Source of the DNA: Nitrospirillum sp034427435
Lineage (GTDB): Bacteria; Pseudomonadota; Alphaproteobacteria; Azospirillales; Azospirillaceae
Reading direction: 5' to 3'
Length of the DNA: 64,000 nucleotides
Assembly: GCF_034427435.1 (NCBI RefSeq)
Contig: NZ_JAXQNP010000002.1
Span: 1,054,001-1,118,000, forward strand
In this document: positions 1-8,987 of the stretch, piece after piece
How positions within the stretch are numbered: the stretch's first letter is position 1
Layout of the letters: every line of letters starts with the position of its first letter
Position numbers and translations under genes: made by a program
The notes under the pieces: generated by a model
The model's database searches: none
Seen by the model: only the letters and a program-made list of their open reading frames with translations
What the model was told of the DNA's origin: nothing

Positions 1-737
1 GCACCGAACGCCAGGGCGGTGAGCTGCGCGACGTGGTGGAACAGTCCCGCGCCGCCCGCCACCAGTTGCAGGCCCTGGCCCGCAAGGTGGGCAACCCGGC
101 CGTGGTGGAACAGGCGGCGGTGGCCGGCGCCCTGTCCATGGGCCTGCTGACCGACGACGCGCGCGCCGATGAGCTGGCCCGCGTGGTGGCCGCGCGCCTG
201 AACCGTATCGAGGCCGAGGCCGCGCAGGCCGCCGGCAATGCCGGCGAGGGCGCCACCGTGGGCGTGGGCGCCTGGCAGGGCGAGCGGGCGCGCGAGGGCG
301 GGCTGATGCTGTTCCGCACCAGCCGCGGCGTCACCCACCGGCACATCCTGGACGCCGACGTGCTGAAAAGCGTGGAGGCCCGCCGCCTGGACGCCATGGC
401 CGACTTCCTGAAGACGGTCTTCACCGACACCGCCACCCTGACCTACCGCGGCCGCACCACCCGCACCATCGTCGGCCCCGTCGGCCTGATGGAGGCGGTG
501 CTGGAACAGGGCCGCCAGGGCCTGTCCATCCAGCGCTACAAGGGCCTGGGCGAGATGAACCCGGACCAGCTGTGGGAAACCACCCTGGACCCCAAGATCC
601 GCTCCCTGCTGCAGGTCAAGGTCAGCCACGTGGACGAGGCGGAGGAGGTGTTCTCCACCCTCATGGGCGACATCGTCGAACCCCGCCGCGACTTCATCCA
701 GGCCAACGCGCTCAAGGTGGCGAACCTGGACGTGTGA
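1..737 (+). CDS. gyrB: DNA gyrase subunit B, C-terminal part (5' end outside window)
   Basis: The reading frame is open from the first bases, so the gene starts before the window; about 245 codons are visible. The segment holds the end of the Toprim/C-terminal region, including the hallmark QRYKGLGEMNPDQLWETT stretch and the closing DFIQANALKVANLDV typical of GyrB. ParE has a related but different tail, so GyrB is preferred. With GyrA it forms the A2B2 topoisomerase II that introduces negative supercoils using ATP; the ATPase domain is not in view. It is followed by a strong hairpin and then a convergent Fic gene. Confidence 0.95.
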   Translation, partial: TERQGGELRDVVEQSRAARHQLQALARKVGNPAVVEQAAVAGALSMGLLTDDARADELARVVAARLNRIEAEAAQAAGNAGEGATVGVGAWQGERAREGGLMLFRTSRGVTHRHILDADVLKSVEARRLDAMADFLKTVFTDTATLTYRGRTTRTIVGPVGLMEAVLEQGRQGLSIQRYKGLGEMNPDQLWETTLDPKIRSLLQVKVSHVDEAEEVFSTLMGDIVEPRRDFIQANALKVANLDV

Positions 738-779
738 GGCGGCGGATTTGTGAGTTGACCCATAAAACGAGAATCTTTG

Positions 780-821
780 ACCCATAGCGTGAGAATCGGC
801 GGTTTTTCTCACGCTATGGGT
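780..821. terminator. Perfect 16-bp inverted repeat between gyrB and fic
   Basis: Arms 780-795 (ACCCATAGCGTGAGAA) and 806-821 are exact reverse complements around a 10-nt loop. It lies between convergent genes, so a bidirectional terminator is the simplest reading, although no clear U-run follows either arm. A related direct copy, TTGACCCATAAAACGAGAATC-like, starts at 755, just before the left arm. That repeated layout also resembles the ends of some insertion sequences, so a remnant IS end is possible. Confidence 0.5.
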
Positions 822-888
822 TAGGGCGCGCCGAGGTCGTCACCCCCTCTCGCGGAGCCCGGGAAAGGGGATCTTCAGGCCTTCGGGT

Positions 889-2004
889 TCAAAAGGCGTC
901 TCGTCCCTCGGCAATGTTCAGCAACTGGGAGAACACGAACGTGGCCGGCGCGCGCCCTGCCGCTGGCACCAGTTCACGCAACAGGCCGTTGTCGCGCAGA
1001 TCGCGGATGATCTTTCTGGCCGTCGGCGGTGGGATTTGGGCTGAGGCGATGAAATCCGGCGTCTGGAATATGGGCCGCTGGAAAATCCAGTCGAGGGCCC
1101 GCACCGCGTATTGCGAGTGGGTGATCTCCACCACCCAATCACGTTTGTCCTGATGCAGGGCCAGGATCGCCTGGGCTTTCCGGGTGTTGCCTTCGGCCTG
1201 GACGATGATGCCGCGCAGGAAGAAAGCTACCCAGCCACTCCAGTCGCCGTCGCGCGAGACGGCGAGCATCCGGCCGTAATATTCATCGCGGTTGGCTTCG
1301 AGATATTCTGATAGATAGAAGTTGGGCCGCGACAGTAGCCCATGAGCATAGAGGAATAGCGGGATTAGGAGCCGCCCGATGCGCCCGTTGCCGTCGAGAA
1401 ACGGATGGATCGCCTCAAACTCGGCATGAACAATGGCCAGCTGTACAAGCCGATCTGGCGCATCGGTGTGAATGTAGGCCTCCCACGCCGACATCGCCGC
1501 CTCGATCTTGTCAGCGCCTGGTGGCACGAAGCGCGCCTGCTCGATGGTGCAGCCCTCTGGTCCAATCCAGTTGGGAATGCGGCGGTATTCGCCGGGATCC
1601 TTGTGGCGACCACGGACGCCATCCATCAACACGCGGTGCGTGGCCTTGATGAGCCGCTGCGACAGTGGAAGCCAGGACATCAGGCCGGACGCCTCACGCA
1701 AGGCGGCACGGTAGTTCAGAACTTCGCGGGCGTCCGCTTTCTTTGGGGTACTCTCGTCGAACAGGCGGCCCTGCGCTTCAAATTCCAGCACCTCCCCCAG
1801 CGTCACCTGCGTTCCCTCGATCTTGCTTGAGAGAACAGCTTCGCGGGCCGTCAGTGGGGATAGCAGGACGTCAGGATTGGGAATGCCGGAGAGCACGCCC
1901 TCGTACCGCGCAATCGCGGCATTGGCGGGGCCAACCAGCGGGAACAAGGTTGGGAGATCAAGCTCCGCAGGTGGAAACCGTCCGTCGTGGTAAGCAACAG
2001 GCAA
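889..2004 (-). CDS. Fic family protein (putative AMP transferase), class II
   Basis: 371 aa. The Fic core motif HPFLDGNGRIGR lies at residues 200-211 with catalytic His200, the anion-binding turn and both arginines, so it should be active. An N-terminal inhibitory motif of the (S/T)xxxE(G/N) type is present (Ser59, Glu63, Gly64), which makes it a class II, self-inhibited Fic protein with no separate antitoxin. The C-terminal ~90 residues look like a winged helix. The family transfers AMP from ATP to target hydroxyls; the target cannot be told from sequence. The start is a TTG with GGAG 7 nt upstream (GGAGACTCCA-TTG); no ATG in the same frame was found upstream, so the start is uncertain by a few codons. 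Repeats at 2057-2154 may be its operator. Confidence 0.88.
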   Translation of the reverse strand: MPVAYHDGRFPPAELDLPTLFPLVGPANAAIARYEGVLSGIPNPDVLLSPLTAREAVLSSKIEGTQVTLGEVLEFEAQGRLFDESTPKKADAREVLNYRAALREASGLMSWLPLSQRLIKATHRVLMDGVRGRHKDPGEYRRIPNWIGPEGCTIEQARFVPPGADKIEAAMSAWEAYIHTDAPDRLVQLAIVHAEFEAIHPFLDGNGRIGRLLIPLFLYAHGLLSRPNFYLSEYLEANRDEYYGRMLAVSRDGDWSGWVAFFLRGIIVQAEGNTRKAQAILALHQDKRDWVVEITHSQYAVRALDWIFQRPIFQTPDFIASAQIPPPTARKIIRDLRDNGLLRELVPAAGRAPATFVFSQLLNIAEGRDAF

Positions 2005-2056
2005 TGGAGTCTCCGTCGGGCCATCATGGGTGAGCGCGCGTGAGCCACAGGCTGCT

Positions 2057-2154
2057 CTTGATGATCGTCTGCCGAAAGCTACACCATTTGATGATCGTGA
2101 AATAGGATTCTGCCTACATCAAGCCACCTTGTTGTTATTGGACGATCGTCAAAT
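2057..2154. promoter_or_regulatory. Three copies of a TTGATGATCGT-type repeat upstream of fic
   Basis: The 302-bp gap 2005-2306 has no gene. It holds TTGATGATCGT near 2058-2068, ATTTGATGATCGT at 2086-2098 and an inverted copy ACGATCGTCAAAT at 2142-2154 (12 of 13 bases complementary to the second). Two direct copies plus one inverted copy just 5' of the leftward fic gene look like a regulator-binding array. No matching regulator gene is adjacent. Confidence 0.4.
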
Positions 2155-2306
2155 CCGCACATGGGGAACGGCGATTTTTCTCCGCCTATGAGGCCGCGCC
2201 CCAAGAGACGGCCGGTGCCCCTATCACGACGGTACAATAGGCTGGAGCGGCGGCGGCATGTTATTGACGCGGCATCCATTTTCGTCCTTCGAGGGACCCG
2301 GGCGCC

Positions 2307-2825
2307 GTGACCTACCTGATCCTGTTCGTCGTTCTCGCCTTCGTCTACCGCTTCGCCCTGCTGGCGGTTTCCGTCCGGCATGAGAAGGCCCTGCGCGCCG
2401 GTGGCGCGGTGGAGCATGGCGCGCGCAACACCCTGGCGCTGACCATCGCCCACATTGGCTTCTACCTGGCGGCGACGGTGGAGGGGCTGGTGCGGGGGGA
2501 GCCCATCGACGCGGTCAGCGGCTTCGGCTTCGCCATCTACCTGTTCGGCGCCGTCATGCTGCTGGTGGTGGTGCGGCTGCTGGGGCGGCTGTGGACGGTG
2601 AAGCTGCTGATCGCCCGCGACCACCAGTTGGTGACCCACCCGCTGTTCCGCCTGGTGCGGCACCCCAATTACTTCCTGAACATCCTGCCCGAGCTGGTGG
2701 GCTTCGCCCTGACGCTGCACGCCTATTACACCCTGGTCATCGGCCTGGCCGTCTACCTCATCCCCCTGGTCACCCGCATCCGGCAGGAGGAGCGGGCCAT
2801 GCGCGAGACCTTCGCCGCCTATTGA
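2307..2825 (+). CDS. Isoprenylcysteine carboxyl methyltransferase (ICMT) family membrane protein
   Basis: 172 aa, GTG start. About four to five membrane segments (roughly residues 2-20, 40-60, 72-90, 125-150) and the ICMT/PEMT-type C-terminal motif, HPLFRLVRHPNYF followed by E-L and the RIRQEERAM tail, which forms the SAM-binding part of this family. Bacterial relatives methylate small lipophilic acceptors such as alkylpyrones or are uncharacterised; prenylated proteins are not expected here. No polyketide synthase lies beside it, so the substrate is unknown. The gene stands alone; the next gene begins 115 bp downstream. Confidence 0.75.
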   Translation: MTYLILFVVLAFVYRFALLAVSVRHEKALRAGGAVEHGARNTLALTIAHIGFYLAATVEGLVRGEPIDAVSGFGFAIYLFGAVMLLVVVRLLGRLWTVKLLIARDHQLVTHPLFRLVRHPNYFLNILPELVGFALTLHAYYTLVIGLAVYLIPLVTRIRQEERAMRETFAAY

Positions 2826-2940
2826 CCCGGAAAACCTACTGACCGGGAAAAATCGCTGGACCGGAGGGCGGGGCGCCCCCACTTCAAAGGGCGGTTCCCA
2901 TGTGGATGGGCGCCATTGGGGACGGAATCAGAGGGACGGT

Positions 2941-3594
2941 ATGACCGCGGGTGAGGCCACTGACAGTCACGCTGCCGCCACCGACCCCCGGCCCGCCAAG
3001 GTGTCCGACATCCTGCAGGCCCTGGCGGCGGAGGAGGGACGGGAGCGGGTGGCCATCGGCGACCTGCTGACGGCCCTCAGCGACCGGGCGGTGGGCGCCC
3101 TCATCTTCGTCTTCGCCCTGCCCAACGCCCTGCCCATGCCGCCCGGCACCTCGTCCGTGCTGGGCTTGCCGCTGCTGTTCCTGACGGCGCAATTGGCGCT
3201 GGGCCGCCGGCCCTGGCTGCCGCGCTTCATCGCCGACCGGTCGCTGGCGCGCAAGGACTTCGCCGCCATGATGGCCAAGGTGGCCCCCTGGCTGGCCAAG
3301 GCCGAGCGCATGCTGCGGCCGCGCCTGGGCGTGGTGGCGCGGCCGCCGGCGGAAAACGCCGTGGGCGCCCTGTGCTTCCTGCTGGCCCTGATCCTGTTCC
3401 TGCCCATTCCCCTGGGCAACATGCTGCCCGCCGTGGCCATCAGCGTCGTGGCCCTGGGCGTGCTGGAGCGCGACGGGGTGTGGGTGCTGCTGGGCCTGGG
3501 CACGGGCATCGCCGCCGTGGCCATCGTCTGGGGCGTGCTGCTGGCCCTGCTCAAAAGCGGGCTGTTCGTGCTGGAACATGCGCTGGGGATGTGA
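2941..3594 (+). CDS. ExoD-like exopolysaccharide synthesis family membrane protein
   Basis: 217 aa. The ATG at 2941 is chosen because GAGGGACGGT precedes it. After a hydrophilic N-terminus (SDILQAL...GDLLTALSDRA) come hydrophobic segments with the family motifs PNALPMPPGTSSVLGLPL and FLPIPLGNMLPAVAI. ExoD proteins are inner-membrane proteins first linked to exopolysaccharide production and alkaline tolerance in rhizobia; the biochemical role is unknown. No other polysaccharide gene is nearby. A short GC-rich hairpin (3595-3610) separates it from the convergent gene. Confidence 0.75.
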   Translation: MTAGEATDSHAAATDPRPAKVSDILQALAAEEGRERVAIGDLLTALSDRAVGALIFVFALPNALPMPPGTSSVLGLPLLFLTAQLALGRRPWLPRFIADRSLARKDFAAMMAKVAPWLAKAERMLRPRLGVVARPPAENAVGALCFLLALILFLPIPLGNMLPAVAISVVALGVLERDGVWVLLGLGTGIAAVAIVWGVLLALLKSGLFVLEHALGM

Positions 3595-3651
3595 GCCCGC
3601 GACCGCGGGCGCTGGAAATTTCCGGGGAGCCGAAGGCGGACGCTTTGAGCC

Positions 3652-4734
3652 TTACGACGTGCCGGCGGCGGACTTCTCGATGCGGTTGATGTGGTCCAGG
3701 CCCGGCAGGATTTCGGAGCGCACGAACTCCACCCGCTTCATGGGCCCGCCGCCACCATGGGGGAAGCGCGCCTTCCACAACGCCATCTTCACCGCCAGCC
3801 CGCACAGCACGCCGCCGATGGTGACATGGTGGGCCGAGATCTGCGCGCGGACGGAGCGGAAGCTGTCGGCGTTGATGTCGTGCCAGAAATCCTTGCTGCG
3901 CCGGTCGAACGCCTCGAACCGTCCGGTGATGGAGGTGGTGATGCCCGTCAGCATGCGCATGACGTCGCCGATCATCTTCATCATCAGGCGGTCACGGGTG
4001 ACCATCTCGCTCTTGGTCGCCTCGTTCACCCAGCCCATGAAGCGCTGCACCTCTGGCACCAGGCCGTCCAGGCAACTGCGGAAATAGGCCAGCGACAGGA
4101 ACACGTCGCCGTATTCCTCCAGGAAGCTGGGGATGTCCTGAAGCTGCACGTTCAGCTTCTGCGACAACAGGGTCAGGTTGCGCAGCGCCTCTTCCCGGTC
4201 GGGGTTGGCCAGCAGCTCGAACAGGTCGGCGATGTCGTTGATGGGGCGCTGCTCCGACCCATAGACCTGCTGGATCAGGGGCAGGGTGAAGTCGCGCATG
4301 TAGGTGGTCAGTTCCAGGCGCTTGCCCGCCGACAGGCGCAGGTAGGTCACATCCTCCACCGGGATGCCCAGGCGGCGCAGCTCGATGCGCAGGCTGTAGA
4401 CATCGTAGCTGTTCAGCTGCGTCAGCCGGTGGATCTGCGCCATGTCCACGCGCATTTCCTTGGGATGCGACGGGTACATCGTCGCCAGGTGTTCCGGGTT
4501 GATCTGGCCGCTGCCGGCCGACCGGTCCTGGAACACCTCCACCACCGTTTCCAGCCGCGCGTTCTTGATCAGGCGCGCCCGCTTCAGGCCGGGCGTCTGC
4601 ACCGGGATCATGCCCAGGGGCAGGATGTGCAGGGCATCGCGATCGTCATCCGCGAACAGCGCCTCAGCCTCGGCGGCCACCGGCGCATCACCGGGGGCGA
4701 CCTCATCATCGGAAGGGGCGGGCGAGGAGGTCAA
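3652..4734 (-). CDS. Conserved hypothetical protein
   Basis: 360 aa from a TTG start; no good ribosome site is visible, so the true start may lie further in, for example at Met42 of this reading. The N-terminal ~30 residues are acidic and low complexity. The rest is mostly helical and soluble, with one weak hydrophobic stretch near residues 305-320 (HHVTIGGVLCGLAVKMALW) that could touch a membrane. I recognise no domain. Codon use and GC match the neighbouring genes, so it looks native. It is convergent with the ExoD-like gene and divergent from the histidine kinase. Confidence 0.6.
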   Translation of the reverse strand: MTSSPAPSDDEVAPGDAPVAAEAEALFADDDRDALHILPLGMIPVQTPGLKRARLIKNARLETVVEVFQDRSAGSGQINPEHLATMYPSHPKEMRVDMAQIHRLTQLNSYDVYSLRIELRRLGIPVEDVTYLRLSAGKRLELTTYMRDFTLPLIQQVYGSEQRPINDIADLFELLANPDREEALRNLTLLSQKLNVQLQDIPSFLEEYGDVFLSLAYFRSCLDGLVPEVQRFMGWVNEATKSEMVTRDRLMMKMIGDVMRMLTGITTSITGRFEAFDRRSKDFWHDINADSFRSVRAQISAHHVTIGGVLCGLAVKMALWKARFPHGGGGPMKRVEFVRSEILPGLDHINRIEKSAAGTS

Positions 4735-5019
4735 AGGCGGCGGGGTCCGGGGGCATAGGGCGGGGCGGCGGGGCCACGCGGCGGCGATCCCGACCCTGCG
4801 TCAGGTATAGACGATGGCCGGTGTGGTCAAGGGCGGTATTCGACAGGAGGGGGGGCCCGGTGTCATGCAGCATGGCGATGGCGGGGGCCGGACCCCACCC
4901 CCTTGGACATTTGCGCCGCGCCAGCACGACGCCTACAGTCATGCACAGGCAGAGGGTGCACGCCTTGGAATCACTTCGCCAATGAGATGCTTCGTGGGGA
5001 GAAAGGCCGGGTCTGGACC

Positions 5020-7488
5020 ATGCGCCGGTCGATGATGGCTGCCCTCGCGGGCTTGGCGGCCCTGCAGCTGGGGCTGGCCGCTGCCGACATGCGCGCGGCC
5101 TGGGGGACGGCCCGCGATGCCCAATCGGCGCACCTGCTGGTGGTGTCCGCGCGGGACATGGCGGTGGCCATGGATGCCCAATCATCACAGTGGACGTCGG
5201 CCGCCCTGACCCTGCGCGCGCCAGGCGCCGCCCTGGTGGAAGAGGTGGCGCGGCGCCGTCGGCAGGCGGACCGCGCGTTGGATACCGCTTTGGATGCACT
5301 GCCCGCCCTTGCCGCGCTGGAGGGGGCCCGCCAGCGGCTGGCCGGCGTGCGCCAGGAACTGGCGGGCCTGCGCCGGGCGGCGGACCAGTCCTTGAACCAG
5401 GCCCTCCCGGCTTCTGAACCCTTCGCAGTCCCCTACACGCCCCTGCTGCGCGACTGGCTGGCGGGGGAACGGGCCCTGGCGACGGCGGAAAGCCGCCTGG
5501 TGCGGGAATTGGTCGCCCTGGCCGCGCAGGATCTGCCCAACCCGGACGCGGATGTCGCGGCGGACGCGCTGGCGGCCCGCCGTGATGCCGACCTCGCCTG
5601 GGCGGATGCGGTGACCGGCGCGTCCGCCGCCGCGTCCACCGCCCTGCTGCTGGACTGGCGCGGCGCCGCCCGGCCGGCAACCGGCGACGGCGTGGCGGCG
5701 GCCATGGCGCGCTTCGCTACCGCGCTTGCCGGGCAAGGGCCAAGGGACCCTGAGGTGGGGCAACCAGCGGATCCGGTGGCGGCTCAGGCGGCCCTGGCCG
5801 ACATTGGGGCCGTGGCCACCCGGGCGCTGGACCGCTGGGCGGCCGTGCCCGTACCCGCACCCGCCTGGGCGGCGGTGGCGGCCGGCGCCCCGCTGGCCGG
5901 TGCCACCCTGCTGACTCTGGTCATCCTGGTGGCCCTGCGCCAAGGTGTCTTCGGCGCCGTCTCGCGTACCGCGCGGCTGATGCGCGACCTGGCGGAAGGG
6001 CGGGTGGCCCCGTCGCCGGCCCCCATGCCGGGCACGGGGCGGGACGAGACGGTGGCGGAACTGCACAGCGCCCTGGCCCTCTATTGGTCGCACGCCCGCC
6101 GCATCGAGCGTGAGACCCTGCGGCGCGAACGGGCGGAGCGCCTGCTGACGGTGGAACGCAAGGTGCTGGGCATGACCGCCGGCCGCGCGCCCCTGTCGAC
6201 GGTGCTGTCGGCCCTGTGTTCCGGCATGGAGTCGGACCTGGAAGGGGGGCTCTGCTCCATCGTGCTGGTCGATGCGGACGGGCGGCACATCCGCACCGGG
6301 GCGGCGCCCAGCCTGCCCGCGTCCTTCGCCCGGGCGGTCGACGGCGCGCCGGTGGGGCCGGTGGCCGGGTCCTGCGGCACGGCCATCCACCGGGGTGAGC
6401 CGGTCATCGTCACCGACATCGCCAACGATCCCCTGTGGCAGGACTACCGCGCCGCCGCGGCGGAGGCGGACCTCGCCGCCTGCTGGTCGATTCCCATCCA
6501 GGCGGGCGACGGCCGCGCGCTGGGCGCCTTCGCCATCTATTTCCGCTCCCCCCGCTCACCGGAAGGCTGGATGCTGGACCTGGCCCGCCGCGCCAGCCGG
6601 CTGGCCACCGTGGCCATTTCGGCCGAGCGCGGGGCGGAGGAGTTGGAGCGCGCCAAGGCCGCCGCTGAACTGGGCAACCGCACCAAGACGGAGTTCCTGG
6701 CCAACATGAGCCACGAACTGCGCACGCCCCTGAACGCCATCATCGGCTTCGCCGAGGTGCTGGAGGGGGATTTGCGCCGGGCCCCGGAGCAGGCGACCAA
6801 CGCTGGCTATGCCGGCGACATCGTGGCCAGCGGGCGCCACCTGCTGGCCATCATCAACGACATCCTGGACGTCTCGAAGATCGAGGCGGGCAAGGTCGAG
6901 CTGCGGGAACGGGTCTGCGACGTGGCCGCCCTGGTGGCCGGGTGCGAGCGGATCGCCCGGGGCCGGGCCCTGGAAAAGCGTATCGAGCTGGTCACCACCC
7001 TGGCGCCGGATCTGCCGCCGCTGCTGGCGGACGATGTGAAGATCAAGCAGATCCTGCTGAACCTGCTGTCCAACGCCGTGAAGTTCACCGACGCCGGTGG
7101 CACGGTGTCGCTGACCGCCACCATCAATGCCGAGGCGCAGATGGTCATCGCCGTCAGCGACACGGGCATCGGCATCGCCGACGCGGACCTGTCCAAGGTC
7201 TTCGTGCCGTTCCAGCAGATCGACAACGTCTATGCCCGCACCACACAGGGCACCGGCCTGGGCCTGTCCCTGTCCAAGGGCCTGGCCGAGTTGCATGGCG
7301 GCCGGCTGGACATCGTCTCGCGGCTGGGCCGGGGGACCACCGTGTCCCTGGTCCTGCCCAGCCAGCGCCTGTTGACCGGCGGCGGTGCCGGTGACACCGG
7401 CCGGGGCAGCAAGGCCGCCGGTGCCGCGCCTTCAGCCGTCCTGGCCCCCGCTGTTTTGGCGGCCGCCTTGGGCGACAAGGGCGCCTGA
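5020..7488 (+). CDS. Membrane sensor histidine kinase with GAF domain
   Basis: 822 aa from the ATG at 5020 (GGGGAGAAAGG lies 12 nt upstream; an in-frame ATG at 4987 is an alternative). Order: TM1 (about 5-23), a ~260-residue periplasmic helical sensor, TM2 (about 282-305), a HAMP-like linker, a GAF domain (about 385-520), HisKA with the H box MSHELRTPLNAIIGFAEVL (phospho-His near 564), and HATPase_c with N box NLLSNAVKF, DTGIGI and GTGLGLSLSKGLA. No receiver domain is attached and no response regulator is adjacent, so the partner is elsewhere. A short Ala/Gly-rich tail closes the protein. The signal is unknown. Confidence 0.88.
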   Translation: MRRSMMAALAGLAALQLGLAAADMRAAWGTARDAQSAHLLVVSARDMAVAMDAQSSQWTSAALTLRAPGAALVEEVARRRRQADRALDTALDALPALAALEGARQRLAGVRQELAGLRRAADQSLNQALPASEPFAVPYTPLLRDWLAGERALATAESRLVRELVALAAQDLPNPDADVAADALAARRDADLAWADAVTGASAAASTALLLDWRGAARPATGDGVAAAMARFATALAGQGPRDPEVGQPADPVAAQAALADIGAVATRALDRWAAVPVPAPAWAAVAAGAPLAGATLLTLVILVALRQGVFGAVSRTARLMRDLAEGRVAPSPAPMPGTGRDETVAELHSALALYWSHARRIERETLRRERAERLLTVERKVLGMTAGRAPLSTVLSALCSGMESDLEGGLCSIVLVDADGRHIRTGAAPSLPASFARAVDGAPVGPVAGSCGTAIHRGEPVIVTDIANDPLWQDYRAAAAEADLAACWSIPIQAGDGRALGAFAIYFRSPRSPEGWMLDLARRASRLATVAISAERGAEELERAKAAAELGNRTKTEFLANMSHELRTPLNAIIGFAEVLEGDLRRAPEQATNAGYAGDIVASGRHLLAIINDILDVSKIEAGKVELRERVCDVAALVAGCERIARGRALEKRIELVTTLAPDLPPLLADDVKIKQILLNLLSNAVKFTDAGGTVSLTATINAEAQMVIAVSDTGIGIADADLSKVFVPFQQIDNVYARTTQGTGLGLSLSKGLAELHGGRLDIVSRLGRGTTVSLVLPSQRLLTGGGAGDTGRGSKAAGAAPSAVLAPAVLAAALGDKGA

Positions 7489-7500
7489 GGTAAAACGAAA

Positions 7501-7525
7501 CCCCCGGAAGCGGGGCTTCCGGGGG
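7501..7525. terminator. Hairpin between the convergent kinase and decarboxylase genes
   Basis: Arms CCCCCGGAAGC (7501-7511) and GCTTCCGGGGG (7515-7525) pair perfectly with a 3-nt loop. A-rich sequence precedes it (AAAACGAAA), giving a U-run for the leftward transcript only, so it probably stops the leftward decarboxylase transcript best. Confidence 0.6.
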
Positions 7526-7581
7526 CTCGAAACCAAACGCCTCATGGCCCAGCCAAAGGCCAGGGTCACCGCATCTGGGGA

Positions 7582-8712
7582 TCAGATGTAGTAGGAGGCC
7601 AGCGGGGAGAAGCCGTTGAAGTTCACGGCCGAGTAGGTGGTGGTGTAGGCGCCCGTCGCCAGGATGTCGACCTTGTCGCCGATGCGCAGGTCCACCGGCA
7701 GGCGGTATTCGGCCTTCTCATACAGCACGTCGGCGCTGTCGCAGGTCGGGCCGGCCAGGATCACCGGTTCCGCAGCGCCGCCGTCGTGGGGCGTCTGGAT
7801 GGGATACTTGATGGCCTCGTCCATGGTCTCGGCCAGGCCGCCAAACTTGCCGATGTCCAGATAGACCCAGCGGCGGTCGTCGCGGTGCGACTTGCGCGAG
7901 ATCAGCACCACTTCCGAGCGGATGACACCGGCGTTGCCCACCATGCTGCGGCCCGGCTCGATGATGGTTTCCGGCAGGCGGTTGCCGAAGTGCTTGCGCA
8001 GCGAGGCCTCGATGGCGTTGCCGTACTCACCCTCGCTGGGGATGTCCTTCAGGTAGCGGGTGGCGAAGCCGCCGCCCAGGTTCACCATGCGCAGCATCAC
8101 GCCCTTCTCTTCCAGGGTGCGGAAGATTTCGGCGGTCTGGGCCAGGGCCTTGTCCCACTGGGTCAGGTCGCGCTGTTGCGAGCCGACATGGAAGGACACG
8201 CCATAGGGCACGACGTTCAGGGTGGAGGCGGCCAGCAGCAGCTCCGCCGCCATGTCCGGCTCGCAGCCGAACTTGCGCGACAGCGGCCAGTCGGCGCCTT
8301 CGCCCGAGGTCAGGATGCGGCAGAACACGCGGGCGCCGGGGGCGTGCTCGGCGATCTTCTCCAGCTCTTCCCGGCTGTCGAAGGCGAACAGGTTGATGCC
8401 CAGCGCGTGGGCGCGGGCGATGTCCGACGCCTTCTTGATGGTGTTGCCGAAGCTGATGCGGTCGGCGGTGGCGCCAGCTTCCAGGCAATACTGGATTTCC
8501 GGCAGGCTGGCGGTGTCGAAGCAGGACCCCTGCTCCACCAGCAGCTTCAGGATTTCCGGCGCCGGGTTGGCCTTCACGGCGTAGAAGATGCGGGCCTCGG
8601 GCAGGGCATCGCGCAGGTTGCCGTAATTACCGGCGACGACGTCCAGGTCAACCACCAGGCAGGGGGTGGCGGGCGTGTTCTCAGCGAAAAAACGAGCGAT
8701 CTTCTCGGTCAT
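7582..8712 (-). CDS. Ornithine/lysine decarboxylase, PLP fold-type III
   Basis: 376 aa. The ATG at 8712 has GGAG 8 nt upstream; a TTG 18 nt further up is less likely. Alanine-racemase-like barrel with the PLP lysine in YAVKANP (near residue 47), the HVGSQ and GGG phosphate-binding segments, EPGRSMVG, and the C-terminal GPTCDSADVLYE containing the catalytic Cys and Asp of ornithine decarboxylases. Diaminopimelate decarboxylases have a different C-terminal pattern. It makes putrescine (and perhaps cadaverine) for polyamine synthesis. The long 5' leader with a small ORF and hairpin suggests control after initiation; Rfam describes a speF leader motif upstream of such genes in alphaproteobacteria. 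Confidence 0.9.
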   Translation of the reverse strand: MTEKIARFFAENTPATPCLVVDLDVVAGNYGNLRDALPEARIFYAVKANPAPEILKLLVEQGSCFDTASLPEIQYCLEAGATADRISFGNTIKKASDIARAHALGINLFAFDSREELEKIAEHAPGARVFCRILTSGEGADWPLSRKFGCEPDMAAELLLAASTLNVVPYGVSFHVGSQQRDLTQWDKALAQTAEIFRTLEEKGVMLRMVNLGGGFATRYLKDIPSEGEYGNAIEASLRKHFGNRLPETIIEPGRSMVGNAGVIRSEVVLISRKSHRDDRRWVYLDIGKFGGLAETMDEAIKYPIQTPHDGGAAEPVILAGPTCDSADVLYEKAEYRLPVDLRIGDKVDILATGAYTTTYSAVNFNGFSPLASYYI

Positions 8713-8768
8713 CGATGACTCCGAGGCCAAAAGGCATATCAGGGGATGGATCGGGAATGGGGGCTTAA

Positions 8769-8784
8769 CCGGGCAAAGGCCCGG
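8769..8784 (-). promoter_or_regulatory. Leader hairpin before the decarboxylase start
   Basis: CCGGGC (8769-8774) and GCCCGG (8779-8784) form a GC-only stem with a 4-nt loop in the transcript, about 60 nt before the decarboxylase start and after the stop of the leader ORF. On the transcript it is followed by TT then a mixed C-rich stretch, so it is only terminator-like. It could act with translation of the leader ORF. Confidence 0.4.
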
Positions 8785-8825
8785 GTCCGTTCAAGCGTGC
8801 CAATGAAGCGGCCGGCCCGAACGGG

Positions 8826-8987
8826 TCAGATACTGGAGATATGCCCAGGCGGCGCGAGGAAAACGCAAAGCACCGGCCCGGTCTGACTGATGACCGCCTG
8901 ATCGTGGCCAACCCGACTCTGCATCAGAGCGGGGGCGAGGGATCGAGGAAAGGCGGGCGCGTGCCCACCGACAACAACATCAACCAT
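8826..8987 (-). CDS. Possible leader peptide ORF upstream of the decarboxylase
   Basis: 53 codons starting with ATG at 8987, preceded by a perfect GGAGG 5 nt away, the best ribosome site in the region. The product begins MVDVVVGGHAPAF and ends GHISSI; it has no recognisable domain. It ends about 110 nt before the decarboxylase ATG, with a hairpin between. In gammaproteobacteria a leader peptide (SpeFL) senses ornithine for speF; a similar arrangement here is inferred from position only. It could instead be a chance ORF. Confidence 0.4.
   Translation of the reverse strand: MVDVVVGGHAPAFPRSLAPALMQSRVGHDQAVISQTGPVLCVFLAPPGHISSI

Noticed and set aside
2079..2882. Long leftward ORF over the ICMT-like gene
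   Set aside because: Rich in His/Gln/Asp as expected of an antisense reading of a GC-rich gene; no motif and no ribosome site.
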